Below are positions 1 to 6,203 of a DNA stretch of 6,209 bases, in pieces (within the stretch, counting starts at the first letter, position 1; each line of letters begins with the position of its first letter). The position numbers and the translations under genes are program-made. Origin of the DNA: Candidatus Cloacimonadota bacterium (GTDB lineage: Bacteria > Cloacimonadota > Cloacimonadia > Cloacimonadales > TCS61); the NCBI GenBank assembly GCA_016931665.1, contig JAFGEH010000228.1, positions 1 through 6,209 on the forward strand. The letters are read 5' to 3'. The notes beneath the pieces were generated by a model, which saw only the letters and a list, made by a program, of their open reading frames with translations, was not told the origin of the DNA and searched no databases.

Positions 1-8
1 TCCCCCTG
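1..8 (-). promoter_or_regulatory. Probable ribosome binding site of a leftward gene starting off the window
   Basis: Read on the minus strand, the last bases of the window are CAGGGGGA, a strong purine-rich Shine-Dalgarno-like run. It lies a few bases downstream of a promoter-like pair (23-52). It suggests that another minus-strand gene begins just to the left, but its start codon is not visible, so this is inference. Confidence 0.35.
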
Positions 9-22
9 AAATATTTGATAAT

Positions 23-52
23 ATTAAATAATATTTTTATCGATTATGTCAA
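23..52 (-). promoter_or_regulatory. Candidate sigma-70-type promoter firing leftward
   Basis: On the minus strand there is a perfect -35 hexamer TTGACA (47-52), an 18-base spacer, and TTTAAT (23-28), which matches the -10 consensus at five of six positions. A start near position 16 would leave only a short leader before the AGGGGGA at the window edge. The surrounding DNA is very AT-rich, so a chance -10 match is likely; the perfect -35 and the following purine run are the reasons to take it seriously. It lies in the 74 bases after the DMT permease stop, where I see no GC-rich terminator hairpin. Confidence 0.4.
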
Positions 53-74
53 TTATTTTCTGCCGGTAAGATGA

Positions 75-1013
75 TCACCTTTTGCGGAATACTTCCAGTA
101 CCGCACCGCTGAGATTAAGGTCTTTATCCCGGGGAGTACCTTTGATCTGAGAAAGGATCAATCCCGCCAGAACAATGAACATACCGGTCACCTTCAGAGC
201 CGGGAAGGCTTCTTTGAGCACCAGAAAGGAGATCAGGGCAGCGAATACGGGAATGAGATTGGTGAAGATATTAGTTTTATTCAATCCTATATGGCGGATA
301 ACAAAGGTGATCATGATAAAAGCCAGGGTGGAACCGAACAAAGCCAGTTGGAAAATGGTAATTATGGCCGGCAGGTCAGGTGTGGACGAGAAGAAAGCCC
401 TACCTTCCCAGATCAGGAATATGGGCAGGAATAAAACCGTGCCGATAATACTCTGGATCTTCACGATGCTGAAGGCATTATAGCGATGCGAAAGCGGTTT
501 CAGCATCAGGCCGTAACCGACCGCGGCCAGCACTGCCATCAGGAGCAGCAGCACTCCTTTCAGGGAATCACTGCCCTGGAAATCGCCTGAAATAATCAAG
601 GTAACGCCGCAGAAAGAGATGAGCAAACCGGCTATCTGGCTCCAGCCGATCTTTTCTTTCAGGAAGCGATAGGCAAAGAAAGGGGTTACCAGTGGGATAA
701 GCGCAATAATTATCGCACCGGTGGAAGCCGAAACATATTGCAGGCCGCAGCTTTCACCGATAAAATACAGGAAAGGTTCACAGAAGGACAGCAGGAAAAA
801 CCGGCCCAGATCTCCCGGCTGGACAGGCTGGTCCTTCCTGAACAGGCGGTTGTAGATTGTAAGCAGCAGGGAGGCTATCAGCAGGCGCAGAAAAACAACG
901 GTTATGGGCCCGAAGGAGCGGAAAGCCAGCTTATACCAGATAAAGGTTGTTCCCCAGATCAGCATGGTGAAAACTGCTGCCGGATAAACCCAGATGGTCC
1001 TGTTTGTGTTCAT
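75..1013 (-). CDS. EamA/DMT-superfamily permease (10 TM)
   Basis: This is a 312-residue inner-membrane protein of the drug/metabolite transporter superfamily, probably exporting a small metabolite; the substrate cannot be read from the sequence. It has two tandem EamA repeats, roughly residues 10-142 and 152-290, together giving about ten hydrophobic helices. Family landmarks are WGTTF at 20-24 in helix 1, the FLR at 41-43, the loop and helix around 91-119 (SASTGAIIIALIP, then FLKEK), and the matching end of repeat 2 (NLIPVFAAL, then FLVLKEAF at 252-270). A basic tail of about 20 residues follows the last helix. Length is normal for the family. The ATG at 1013 is preceded by AAGAAGGGAGT, whose AAGG lies 4 bases from the start. 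The gene is divergent from the phosphoesterase, and the promoter could not be assigned. Confidence 0.9.
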   Translation of the reverse strand: MNTNRTIWVYPAAVFTMLIWGTTFIWYKLAFRSFGPITVVFLRLLIASLLLTIYNRLFRKDQPVQPGDLGRFFLLSFCEPFLYFIGESCGLQYVSASTGAIIIALIPLVTPFFAYRFLKEKIGWSQIAGLLISFCGVTLIISGDFQGSDSLKGVLLLLMAVLAAVGYGLMLKPLSHRYNAFSIVKIQSIIGTVLFLPIFLIWEGRAFFSSTPDLPAIITIFQLALFGSTLAFIMITFVIRHIGLNKTNIFTNLIPVFAALISFLVLKEAFPALKVTGMFIVLAGLILSQIKGTPRDKDLNLSGAVLEVFRKR

Positions 1014-1049
1014 ACTCCCTTCTTAATATTCAGGCAGCTAACTTCCATT

Positions 1050-1077
1050 GGTAAGTCAACCTGTCAAGGTTCTTACC
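1050..1077. repeat. Imperfect inverted repeat in the divergent intergenic region
   Basis: On the plus strand the order is GGTAAG, TC, AACCT, GTCA, AGGTT, CTTACC. This gives 6 + 5 base pairs with a 2-base bulge on one arm and a 4-base loop. It lies 37 bases upstream of the permease start, and the minus-strand reading places TTGACA across its centre (1062-1067). It could be a protein-binding operator shared by the divergent genes or a hairpin in the permease leader. No matching -10 follows TTGACA at 16-18 bases, so the promoter assignment is unsupported. Confidence 0.4.
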
Positions 1078-1122
1078 GGAAGAAATTAAGCTGGAAATAT
1101 AGCTCAGGGTGGCTGCTACCGG

Positions 1123-1160
1123 ATCAGGGCTGAAATAAACTGATATGGCCCCGATTTTTT
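1123..1160 (+). terminator. Terminator-like hairpin upstream of the phosphoesterase
   Basis: On the plus strand ATCAGGGC (1123-1130) can pair with GCCCCGAT (1148-1155): seven pairs with one A/C mismatch around a 17-base loop. The 3' arm runs straight into six T residues (1155-1160). The polarity fits only plus-strand transcription. No plus-strand gene lies upstream, so it would act within the leader of the phosphoesterase mRNA or against antisense transcripts. The large loop and mismatch make it modest. An upstream pairing, AGCTC (1101-1105) with GGGCT (1127-1131), would compete with its 5' arm. Confidence 0.3.
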
Positions 1161-1196
1161 ATTTACCATAATCATTCTGACACCGATTTCTGCCAT

Positions 1197-2216
1197 ATGC
1201 AGGATTTGAAAATAACTGTTTTATCCGATACCCACCTGGGATTTGATTACCCGCTGCGATCCGGGGCCGGCAGCAGGCATCGTGGCGAAGATTTTTACCG
1301 GAACCTGCTGCTGGTCCTGAACCAGGCCATCAGAGAAAAAACCGATCTGGTAATCCATGCCGGAGACCTTTTCTTCCGCAGCCGAGTTCCGGATTTGCTG
1401 GTCAACCGGGCGCATGAAATTCTTTTCGAATTTGCGGAATCAGGCATCCCCATAGTATTACTGCCCGGCAATCACGAGCGGTCGCTGCTGCCGGAAACCT
1501 TTTTAACTCGCCATCCCGGTATTCATCTGATGAACCATCCGAGAATTCTGCAGCTGGAATTGAAAGCCGGGTGGGTGGTTATAGCCGGATTTCCCTGTGT
1601 ACGCGCTGGTATCCGAGATAAATTTCCGGGCATTCTGCAGGATTTACATCTGGAAGTTAAAGGTGACTGCCTCCGGCTGCTCCTGATGCATCAAGGCATC
1701 GAAGGTGCTGTGGTGGGTCCGGCCGATTTCACTTTCCGGAACGGGCCGGATGTTATTCCCTTCAGGTCACTGCCCGGCAGTTATCATGCCATTATCTGCG
1801 GCCATATCCATCGTCGGCAGATCATCCGGAAAGATACTGGTTCAGGCACGATCCCTGTTATCTTCCCTGGCTCCACCGAAAGAACATCTTTTGCAGAAAA
1901 AAACGAACCTAAAGGTTTCTATGAAATAACCTGCAGTAAAAATGACGATTGGAGAATTGCCGGCATCGTATTCCGGGAACTGCCGGCCCGTCCTATGCTG
2001 GATCTGGTGATACCGGCTTCAGTCAGAAGTCTGGAAGAAATGCATCTGGAGCTGGCCAGACGGCTGGAAAAGATTGATCCGGAGACCATTATCAGAATCC
2101 GTTGTGAAGATCATTTGACATTGAAATTTTTGAATCGTCCTTTTCTGGATCGGATTTTTCCTTCATCCATACCGATCCAGATAGCTTATCCCGGAAAGTT
2201 ATTCAGTAAGAAATAA
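1197..2216 (+). CDS. SbcD/Mre11-like metallophosphoesterase (DNA repair nuclease family)
   Basis: This 339-residue cytoplasmic protein belongs to the calcineurin-like phosphoesterase fold, in the SbcD/Mre11 exonuclease branch. All metal-site motifs are present: SDTH (D11, H13), GDLF (D57), GNHE (N92, H93), H165, and GHIH (H203, H205). PGSTERTSF followed by a KGFYEI strand (224-244) is typical of SbcD, and residues about 260-339 resemble the small C-terminal capping/DNA-binding region. Family members normally work with an SbcC/Rad50 ATPase on DNA ends and hairpins, but no such gene is in the window. Deviations are GNHE instead of GNHD and FF instead of FD after GDL. The start ATG sits directly before the first beta strand but has no Shine-Dalgarno sequence; no better in-frame start exists before the upstream stop at 1131-1133. 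The gene converges with the VOC gene. Confidence 0.85.
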   Translation: MQDLKITVLSDTHLGFDYPLRSGAGSRHRGEDFYRNLLLVLNQAIREKTDLVIHAGDLFFRSRVPDLLVNRAHEILFEFAESGIPIVLLPGNHERSLLPETFLTRHPGIHLMNHPRILQLELKAGWVVIAGFPCVRAGIRDKFPGILQDLHLEVKGDCLRLLLMHQGIEGAVVGPADFTFRNGPDVIPFRSLPGSYHAIICGHIHRRQIIRKDTGSGTIPVIFPGSTERTSFAEKNEPKGFYEITCSKNDDWRIAGIVFRELPARPMLDLVIPASVRSLEEMHLELARRLEKIDPETIIRIRCEDHLTLKFLNRPFLDRIFPSSIPIQIAYPGKLFSKK

Positions 2217-2232
2217 GTTATAAAACTGGATT

Positions 2233-2601
2233 CTATTTCGCCTGCGCATCAGCTTCCATGATACCGAAAAGGTTGCCTTCGATATCACGAATATAGGCCA
2301 GCCAACCGATCCCGGGAATGGCCATTTTAGGTCTTACCACTTCGCCCCCGGCCTGGTAGATCTTACGGATACAGGCATCCACCGATTCCACCCCGATGGT
2401 ATTGATCACGGATTCCGCAGTCATTGCCGGGTCCTTCCTGCCAATCCCGCCACCGATTCCCTCTTCACCCTGTGGATAGATCAGCCAGTATTCCTGACCT
2501 CCCTCCCACTTCTCGATTTTCCATCCGAACACGGAAGTATAAAAATCTATAATTTTCCCCGGATCATCCGCATTGATCTCAAAATGAATTACTCCACTCA
2601 T
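2233..2601 (-). CDS. VOC-family (glyoxalase/bleomycin-resistance fold) protein
   Basis: The product is a 122-residue single-domain vicinal-oxygen-chelate protein. The first beta-alpha-beta unit reads HFEINADDP then FYTSVFGWKIEKW (residues 6-32), and the second module ends in DIEGNLFGIME (106-116). H6 and E116 sit where VOC enzymes place metal ligands. This short type is usually annotated as related to lactoylglutathione lyase (COG3324-like), but its substrate is generally unknown and glyoxalase activity should not be assumed. I chose the ATG at 2601 because GGGAG lies 5 bases upstream and the family's N-terminus begins here. An in-frame GTG at 2643 would add 14 residues and overlap the cyclase stop as GTGA. 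The gene lies 38 bases after the cyclase gene and is probably the last gene of the operon. Confidence 0.85.
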   Translation of the reverse strand: MSGVIHFEINADDPGKIIDFYTSVFGWKIEKWEGGQEYWLIYPQGEEGIGGGIGRKDPAMTAESVINTIGVESVDACIRKIYQAGGEVVRPKMAIPGIGWLAYIRDIEGNLFGIMEADAQAK

Positions 2602-2606
2602 ACCTA

Positions 2607-2614
2607 CTCCCTTT
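2607..2614 (-). promoter_or_regulatory. Ribosome binding site deciding the VOC start
   Basis: The minus strand reads AAAGGGAG, 5 bases before the ATG at 2601. This is the best-formed Shine-Dalgarno sequence in the window and favours the shorter VOC protein over the GTG start at 2643. Confidence 0.7.
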
Positions 2615-2622
2615 AACTTTTC

Positions 2623-2637
2623 AGTTATATCATAACT
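2623..2637. repeat. Perfect short inverted repeat between cyclase and VOC genes
   Basis: AGTTAT and ATAACT are separated by 3 bases, giving a perfect 6-base inverted repeat directly after the cyclase stop codon and 9 bases upstream of the VOC ribosome binding site. It is AT-rich with no following T tract, so it is unlikely to terminate transcription. It could be a weak mRNA hairpin affecting translation of the VOC gene, or chance. Confidence 0.3.
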
Positions 2638-2639
2638 TA

Positions 2640-3680
2640 TCACCGGATAATTTCCGGAAGAACTTCCATGATCTCCGTAATTTCGACCCGATATATGCTA
2701 ACCCGGGTTAGACTTTCAAAAAGTACAGCATTGATGATGAGACCGTTTTCACCCGACATAGCCTTTTTATCCTGACTGAGAATTGCCGGTCCTTTCTGCA
2801 GCGCTAAATTTCTATCCATATCCACCATCTGGGGAAAATCATAAAGATCAAGGAGGCCGGTGATTTTTCCCAGGACCGTACTATCGATGAGTTTCCTGTT
2901 CAAACTCAGAAAGGCAGCTGCCCGTAAACCCAGAGCCACGGCTTGTCCATGGGCTATATTATGCCGGCTGACAGCCTCCAGAAGATGAGCGAAAGTATGA
3001 CCCAGATTGAGTTTCCTTCTTTCATCCCGATCGAAGGGATCACGTTCGCAGATCGCAGCTTTGATGCTGACAGCTTTCTCCAGTAATTGCCTATCGATAA
3101 TTTTGCGATCATCCTGAAGTTGTTCAAGCAGTCCGGAATCTTCCAGAAAGCTTACTTTCAGGCATTCCGCCCAGCCGTTCTGAAGCTCTGCCCTGCTTAG
3201 TGTATCTAAAAATCCCGGAAGCACGAAAACCTTTTCGGCAGGATAGAAACTACCCAGCTGATTTTTCACTCCGCGATAATTAACTCCGGTTTTCCCACCC
3301 ACTGCCGCATCGATCATGGCCAGAAAGGTGGTGGGAATCATCCATAATTTGCATCCTCTCTTGTAAATACTGGCTGCATAACCTGCCATATCCGTTACCA
3401 GTCCCCCGCCTATGGCCAGTACAACCGTTTCCCGGGTCACCTTCCTGGATAGGAAAAAATCCAGGATCCTGGCTGTTTGAGCAGGTGTTTTCTTTTTTTC
3501 TGAAGCAGATAGAAGATAAAGCGGATAACGGGCAAAAAGCCCGGAAAACAGGGAACGGTACAGACGGTACACAGCCTGATCAACGATCAGGACGGCTGAA
3601 TCGGGGGTTAGAGCTGCCAGGTCCGGCCAGTCAATAAAGGAAAATACCGATGACCTGCTGCCGAAATTGAACTTGATCAT
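2640..3680 (-). CDS. aroB: 3-dehydroquinate synthase-like sugar-phosphate cyclase (AroB family)
   Basis: This 346-residue protein belongs to the AroB family, which converts DAHP to 3-dehydroquinate in the cytoplasm using NAD and a divalent metal. The nucleotide-binding region includes D34 and GGGLVTDMAGYAAS (91-104). PTTFLAMIDAAVGGKTGVN (116-134) and KNQLGSFY (139-146) follow. The metal ligands are all present: E172 in AECLK, H228 in NLGHTFAH, and H244 in HGQAV. A DKK motif lies at 304-306. GGKTGVN is the dehydroquinate-synthase form; the valiolone and deoxy-inosose cyclases differ there. HGQAV replaces the common HGEAV. Length is close to normal (about 340-370). The ATG overlaps the flippase stop as ATGA, and there is no clear Shine-Dalgarno sequence, so translation is probably coupled. 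The enzyme could be the housekeeping AroB or a specialised paralogue serving the polysaccharide locus. Confidence 0.85.
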   Translation of the reverse strand: MIKFNFGSRSSVFSFIDWPDLAALTPDSAVLIVDQAVYRLYRSLFSGLFARYPLYLLSASEKKKTPAQTARILDFFLSRKVTRETVVLAIGGGLVTDMAGYAASIYKRGCKLWMIPTTFLAMIDAAVGGKTGVNYRGVKNQLGSFYPAEKVFVLPGFLDTLSRAELQNGWAECLKVSFLEDSGLLEQLQDDRKIIDRQLLEKAVSIKAAICERDPFDRDERRKLNLGHTFAHLLEAVSRHNIAHGQAVALGLRAAAFLSLNRKLIDSTVLGKITGLLDLYDFPQMVDMDRNLALQKGPAILSQDKKAMSGENGLIINAVLFESLTRVSIYRVEITEIMEVLPEIIR

Positions 3681-5134
3681 AAACTGATTTTTTCTTTAAC
3701 CTTATTATAAAGTCGAAGGGGACTGCCAGAGATCAGCCAGACGGTGCCCAGCATCATCAGAAGCAACAGGACTTTTAATAATGTATGATATCCGGTGTAG
3801 GGAATCCGGTAGTTGATAATGGCTGTCAGCAGCATGATGGCAGTGGACAAAATCACCGGCAGGAAGCGGAATCCGGCGTTCATGAACCTGCGGGCCAGCA
3901 GAAAATTCAGGCAGAAAATAAACAGGAAGGCAATCACCGATGCTCCTCCGGCCCCACTGATACCCCAGCGGGGGATAAAAAGAAGATTCAGACCAATATT
4001 CAACAAGGCTCCCAAGATAACTGTCAGGGCAATATACGTAGATTTACCTGTTACATAGAAGGTTAAATTCACGATATTGAAAGCACCATGCAGAAAATTG
4101 GAAGCAACGCCGAAGGAAACAATCACTACCGCAGCGAAATAGGCGGGTGCTATGAATATCTTAAAAATTTCCGGTGCCAGAATTACAATCCAGAAACCCA
4201 GGAACCCGCCGATAACGGAGTAATATTTCAGCATGTTTCGGTAGGAAACCGCTGCTTCGGGGCGGTCTGCAATGCGCATGGCATAAGGGAAATAGACCAT
4301 ACTGACAATGGACGTAAGAAAACTCATGATCATACCGATGCGGTAGCCAACGGCGTAAAGGCCCACAGCATGCAGAGAATCCGGTGCCAGATAGGTGAGC
4401 ATATAGCGGTCGGAAGCCCGCAGGATCATCAGAGCCAGGGTACCGGGGATCATGGGAACACCGAATTTCAGGAGATCTGCCATGATCCTGAAGGAGTAGA
4501 GGCTTTTTCGCACCAGATCTCGGGATAATTCCCTGAGGATGCCGCGAATGTACCAGAGTGAGAACAGGGCGGTAAGGGAGGCTGCCAGGGCAAGATAGAA
4601 GAACAGATTATTCAGATCAAATATTCCTGCTGCAGAAATCAGGGCAACGATCATAAGCAGCAAAATATTTTTGCAGGCAGATACCACAACATAAGCCCGG
4701 GATCTTTCCATCACGTTCAGCACCATCAGGGTCATGCCGTATAGCACATCGGCAAAGATCATGATACTCAGCCAGTAGAACAACGCCGCATAACCGGCAT
4801 CACGCAGGATCAGCAGGGCCAATTCCCGTCGCCAGACCACTATGCAGATGGACAGGATAATCCCCACTGCAAACAGGGTGGCATAGATGGAGGTAATCAG
4901 AGTGAAATGATAACCATTTTCTCTTTGCTTATAGAAATGGGAGAAGATGGCCTGCTGCAGCCCCAGCAGATAAAGCAGGCTCAGCAGGGATACGAAGATG
5001 GTCAGATTGGCATAGACTGCATATTCCTCGGGTGACAGCAGCCGGGTAAAGAGAGGCAATAACAGCAGCAGAATTAGCTTATTAAAGATATTACCGGCAA
5101 CATAATCCAGGGTTTTTCGCAAATATGTTTTCAT
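3677..5134 (-). CDS. Wzx-type polysaccharide flippase (MOP superfamily)
   Basis: This is a 485-residue polytopic inner-membrane protein with about 12-14 hydrophobic segments, of the oligosaccharide/polysaccharide exporter branch of the MOP flippases. Such proteins move lipid-linked sugar repeat units across the membrane. Landmarks are the N-terminal helix with PLFTRLLSPEEYAVY (27-41), the mid-protein FGVPMIPGTLA (224-234) followed by SDRYML (241-246), YAVGYRIG (260-267), FPYAMR (282-287), and the paired motif VTGKSTYIALTVI (361-373) then LLFIPRWGISGAGGAS (384-399). Length is normal. The ATG overlaps the glycosyltransferase stop as ATGA and has no Shine-Dalgarno sequence, pointing to translational coupling. 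The adjacent glycosyltransferase supports a surface-glycan role; the exported glycan is unknown, and no Wzy polymerase lies in the window. Confidence 0.9.
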   Translation of the reverse strand: MKTYLRKTLDYVAGNIFNKLILLLLLPLFTRLLSPEEYAVYANLTIFVSLLSLLYLLGLQQAIFSHFYKQRENGYHFTLITSIYATLFAVGIILSICIVVWRRELALLILRDAGYAALFYWLSIMIFADVLYGMTLMVLNVMERSRAYVVVSACKNILLLMIVALISAAGIFDLNNLFFYLALAASLTALFSLWYIRGILRELSRDLVRKSLYSFRIMADLLKFGVPMIPGTLALMILRASDRYMLTYLAPDSLHAVGLYAVGYRIGMIMSFLTSIVSMVYFPYAMRIADRPEAAVSYRNMLKYYSVIGGFLGFWIVILAPEIFKIFIAPAYFAAVVIVSFGVASNFLHGAFNIVNLTFYVTGKSTYIALTVILGALLNIGLNLLFIPRWGISGAGGASVIAFLFIFCLNFLLARRFMNAGFRFLPVILSTAIMLLTAIINYRIPYTGYHTLLKVLLLLMMLGTVWLISGSPLRLYNKVKEKISL

Positions 5135-6168
5135 TGATCAAGGAGTTTTTTATAGATAGCCAGCGTGTCCCTGGCGATAATTTCCCAGGTGAACCGGGCC
5201 AGGATATGCTCACGGAGCGTATTATCTTTTGGGCTTTCAAGTGATAGTATAACTTTCCGGCGGATATCCCGGATATCGTCAGGTTCCGCATACAGGGCCA
5301 TATCCTGAAAATAGTCTCTGGTGCCGCCGTAAGGAGTTATCACGATGCCGGCTCCAGCCAGAGCCGCTTCCAGGGCAGCCCGGCCTGGTGTTTCGTAACG
5401 GGTGGCCAGCACAAAGGTCCGGCAGGCGGCATAGGCAGATTCCAGTAAGGGATCGTCATGATCCAGCCAGGGGATGAACAGGATATTGCTGCTCTCCTTC
5501 AGCAGACTGCGGCATTGTTCTCCTTCCGGAGTGTTGAGGATATCGGCGATTACCACCGCTGGTACATCGAGACCCTGCAGAGCCCGCAGAATATTCAGCC
5601 CATTCTTCCTTACAGGACCCAGGTGGCCCACATATAAGACAAAATCACTGATACCGAATTTTTGCCGGAAAAGGCCTGGATCGGCCTGATGAAATCTTGC
5701 TTCCACCCCGTTCGGCCAGATCATCATTTTTTCGGGTGCAATACCCAGCCCTTTTTCCAGTAAGGCAGCTTCCTCCGAGGTATTAGGCAGAACGGCGGCA
5801 GCCAGCTCACAGATCCGGGCAGTGAAGAAATAATCGGAAGAGGATCGTTTCAGTACTTTCCCGGCTATTTTTTCCAGCCACAGGTAACGCCGGATAGCTG
5901 TAGCCCGGTGATTACTGAAAAAAATCGGATTCACTACGAAACGGGCGCCATAGTCGTGCAGATTGCAGGCCAGGGTATAGGTGGCCAGACTCGCATTGAA
6001 AATGTGTACAAGCTCATCCCGGTTGATTTTCAGCTTTTCGTCCCAGGGATCGAACAATTTCACTTCCACGCCCAGCTGCTCGAGGGCTTTTTTCAAGTGG
6101 AATATTTTGTAGGTCGGGCCTCCCCGGTTCAGAAAAATACTGGGATAGCTGGCAAAATATACTTTCAT
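5131..6168 (-). CDS. GT-B glycosyltransferase (GT4-like)
   Basis: This 345-residue soluble or membrane-peripheral glycosyltransferase has two Rossmann-like domains and no transmembrane segment or signal peptide. The N-domain opens MKVYFASYP and has the glycine-rich loop RGGPTYKIFHLKKAL (15-29). PNGVEARF (152-159) is the family's linker motif. The C-domain starts with FVLYVGHLGPVRKNG (176-190) and holds an EX7E donor-site motif, E259 and E267, in YETPGRAALEA; TPYGG (278-282) follows. It would transfer a sugar from an activated donor onto a growing glycan, but donor and acceptor cannot be read from the sequence. I chose ATG 6168 because GAGGA lies 4 bases upstream and the first beta strand starts there; the ATG at 6189 adds MAGEEET and lacks a ribosome binding site. 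It is the first visible gene of the leftward operon. Confidence 0.87.
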   Translation of the reverse strand: MKVYFASYPSIFLNRGGPTYKIFHLKKALEQLGVEVKLFDPWDEKLKINRDELVHIFNASLATYTLACNLHDYGARFVVNPIFFSNHRATAIRRYLWLEKIAGKVLKRSSSDYFFTARICELAAAVLPNTSEEAALLEKGLGIAPEKMMIWPNGVEARFHQADPGLFRQKFGISDFVLYVGHLGPVRKNGLNILRALQGLDVPAVVIADILNTPEGEQCRSLLKESSNILFIPWLDHDDPLLESAYAACRTFVLATRYETPGRAALEAALAGAGIVITPYGGTRDYFQDMALYAEPDDIRDIRRKVILSLESPKDNTLREHILARFTWEIIARDTLAIYKKLLDQ

Positions 6169-6172
6169 TGTT

Positions 6173-6177
6173 TCCTC
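6173..6177 (-). promoter_or_regulatory. Ribosome binding site deciding the glycosyltransferase start
   Basis: The minus strand reads GAGGA, 4 bases before the ATG at 6168, within a longer purine run (GGGGGAAGAGGAAA). It supports the start at 6168 over the in-frame ATG at 6189. Confidence 0.6.
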
Positions 6178-6197
6178 TTCCCCCGCCATGATTCAAA

Positions 6198-6203
6198 ATT
6201 ATA
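6198..6203 (-). promoter_or_regulatory. Candidate -10 element of the glycan operon
   Basis: On the minus strand TATAAT is a perfect -10 hexamer. A start near 6191 would give a leader of about 23 bases before the ATG at 6168, enough to carry the ribosome binding site. The same bases continue as TAATTTTG, which also fits the Bacteroidota -7 pattern TAnnTTTG. The -35 (or -33) element would lie beyond the window, so the promoter cannot be confirmed. Confidence 0.4.

Noticed and set aside
11..38. Repeated AATATT units at the left edge as an iteron or repeat array
   Set aside because: AATATT is self-complementary and expected by chance in such AT-rich DNA; the copies are irregularly spaced and not extended.
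738..1133. Plus-strand open frame of 131 codons antisense to the permease and reaching into the intergenic region
   Set aside because: It is mostly the complement of permease coding sequence, its translation is rich in Q, K and P with no recognisable domain, and it has no convincing ribosome binding site. It is a low-stop-density shadow.
1091..1135. tRNA-like stretch with TAGCTCAGG resembling a D-arm
   Set aside because: No acceptor stem, anticodon arm or TTCGA-type T-arm can be laid out around it, so it is a local resemblance only.
1101..1160. Known riboswitch, considered on both strands (for example TPP because of CCTGATCCGG on the minus strand)
   Set aside because: The rest of the TPP consensus (CTGAGA, the second conserved helix) is absent, and no other riboswitch core that I know fits. 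Only a generic attenuator remains possible.
2210..2239. Inverted repeat GAAATA/TATTTC between the convergent phosphoesterase and VOC genes, as a bidirectional terminator
   Set aside because: It has six mostly A-T pairs around an 18-base loop with no T tract on either strand, which is too weak to call.
3785..4528. Several plus-strand open frames antisense to the flippase gene
   Set aside because: The flippase is strongly supported by family motifs along its full length, and these frames give low-complexity polar translations of no known family.
2233..6168. A new multi-gene defence or biosynthetic system
   Set aside because: All four genes belong to common families with intact motifs, and the context is explained by surface-glycan synthesis plus an AroB-like enzyme. 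Only the grouping is mildly unusual.
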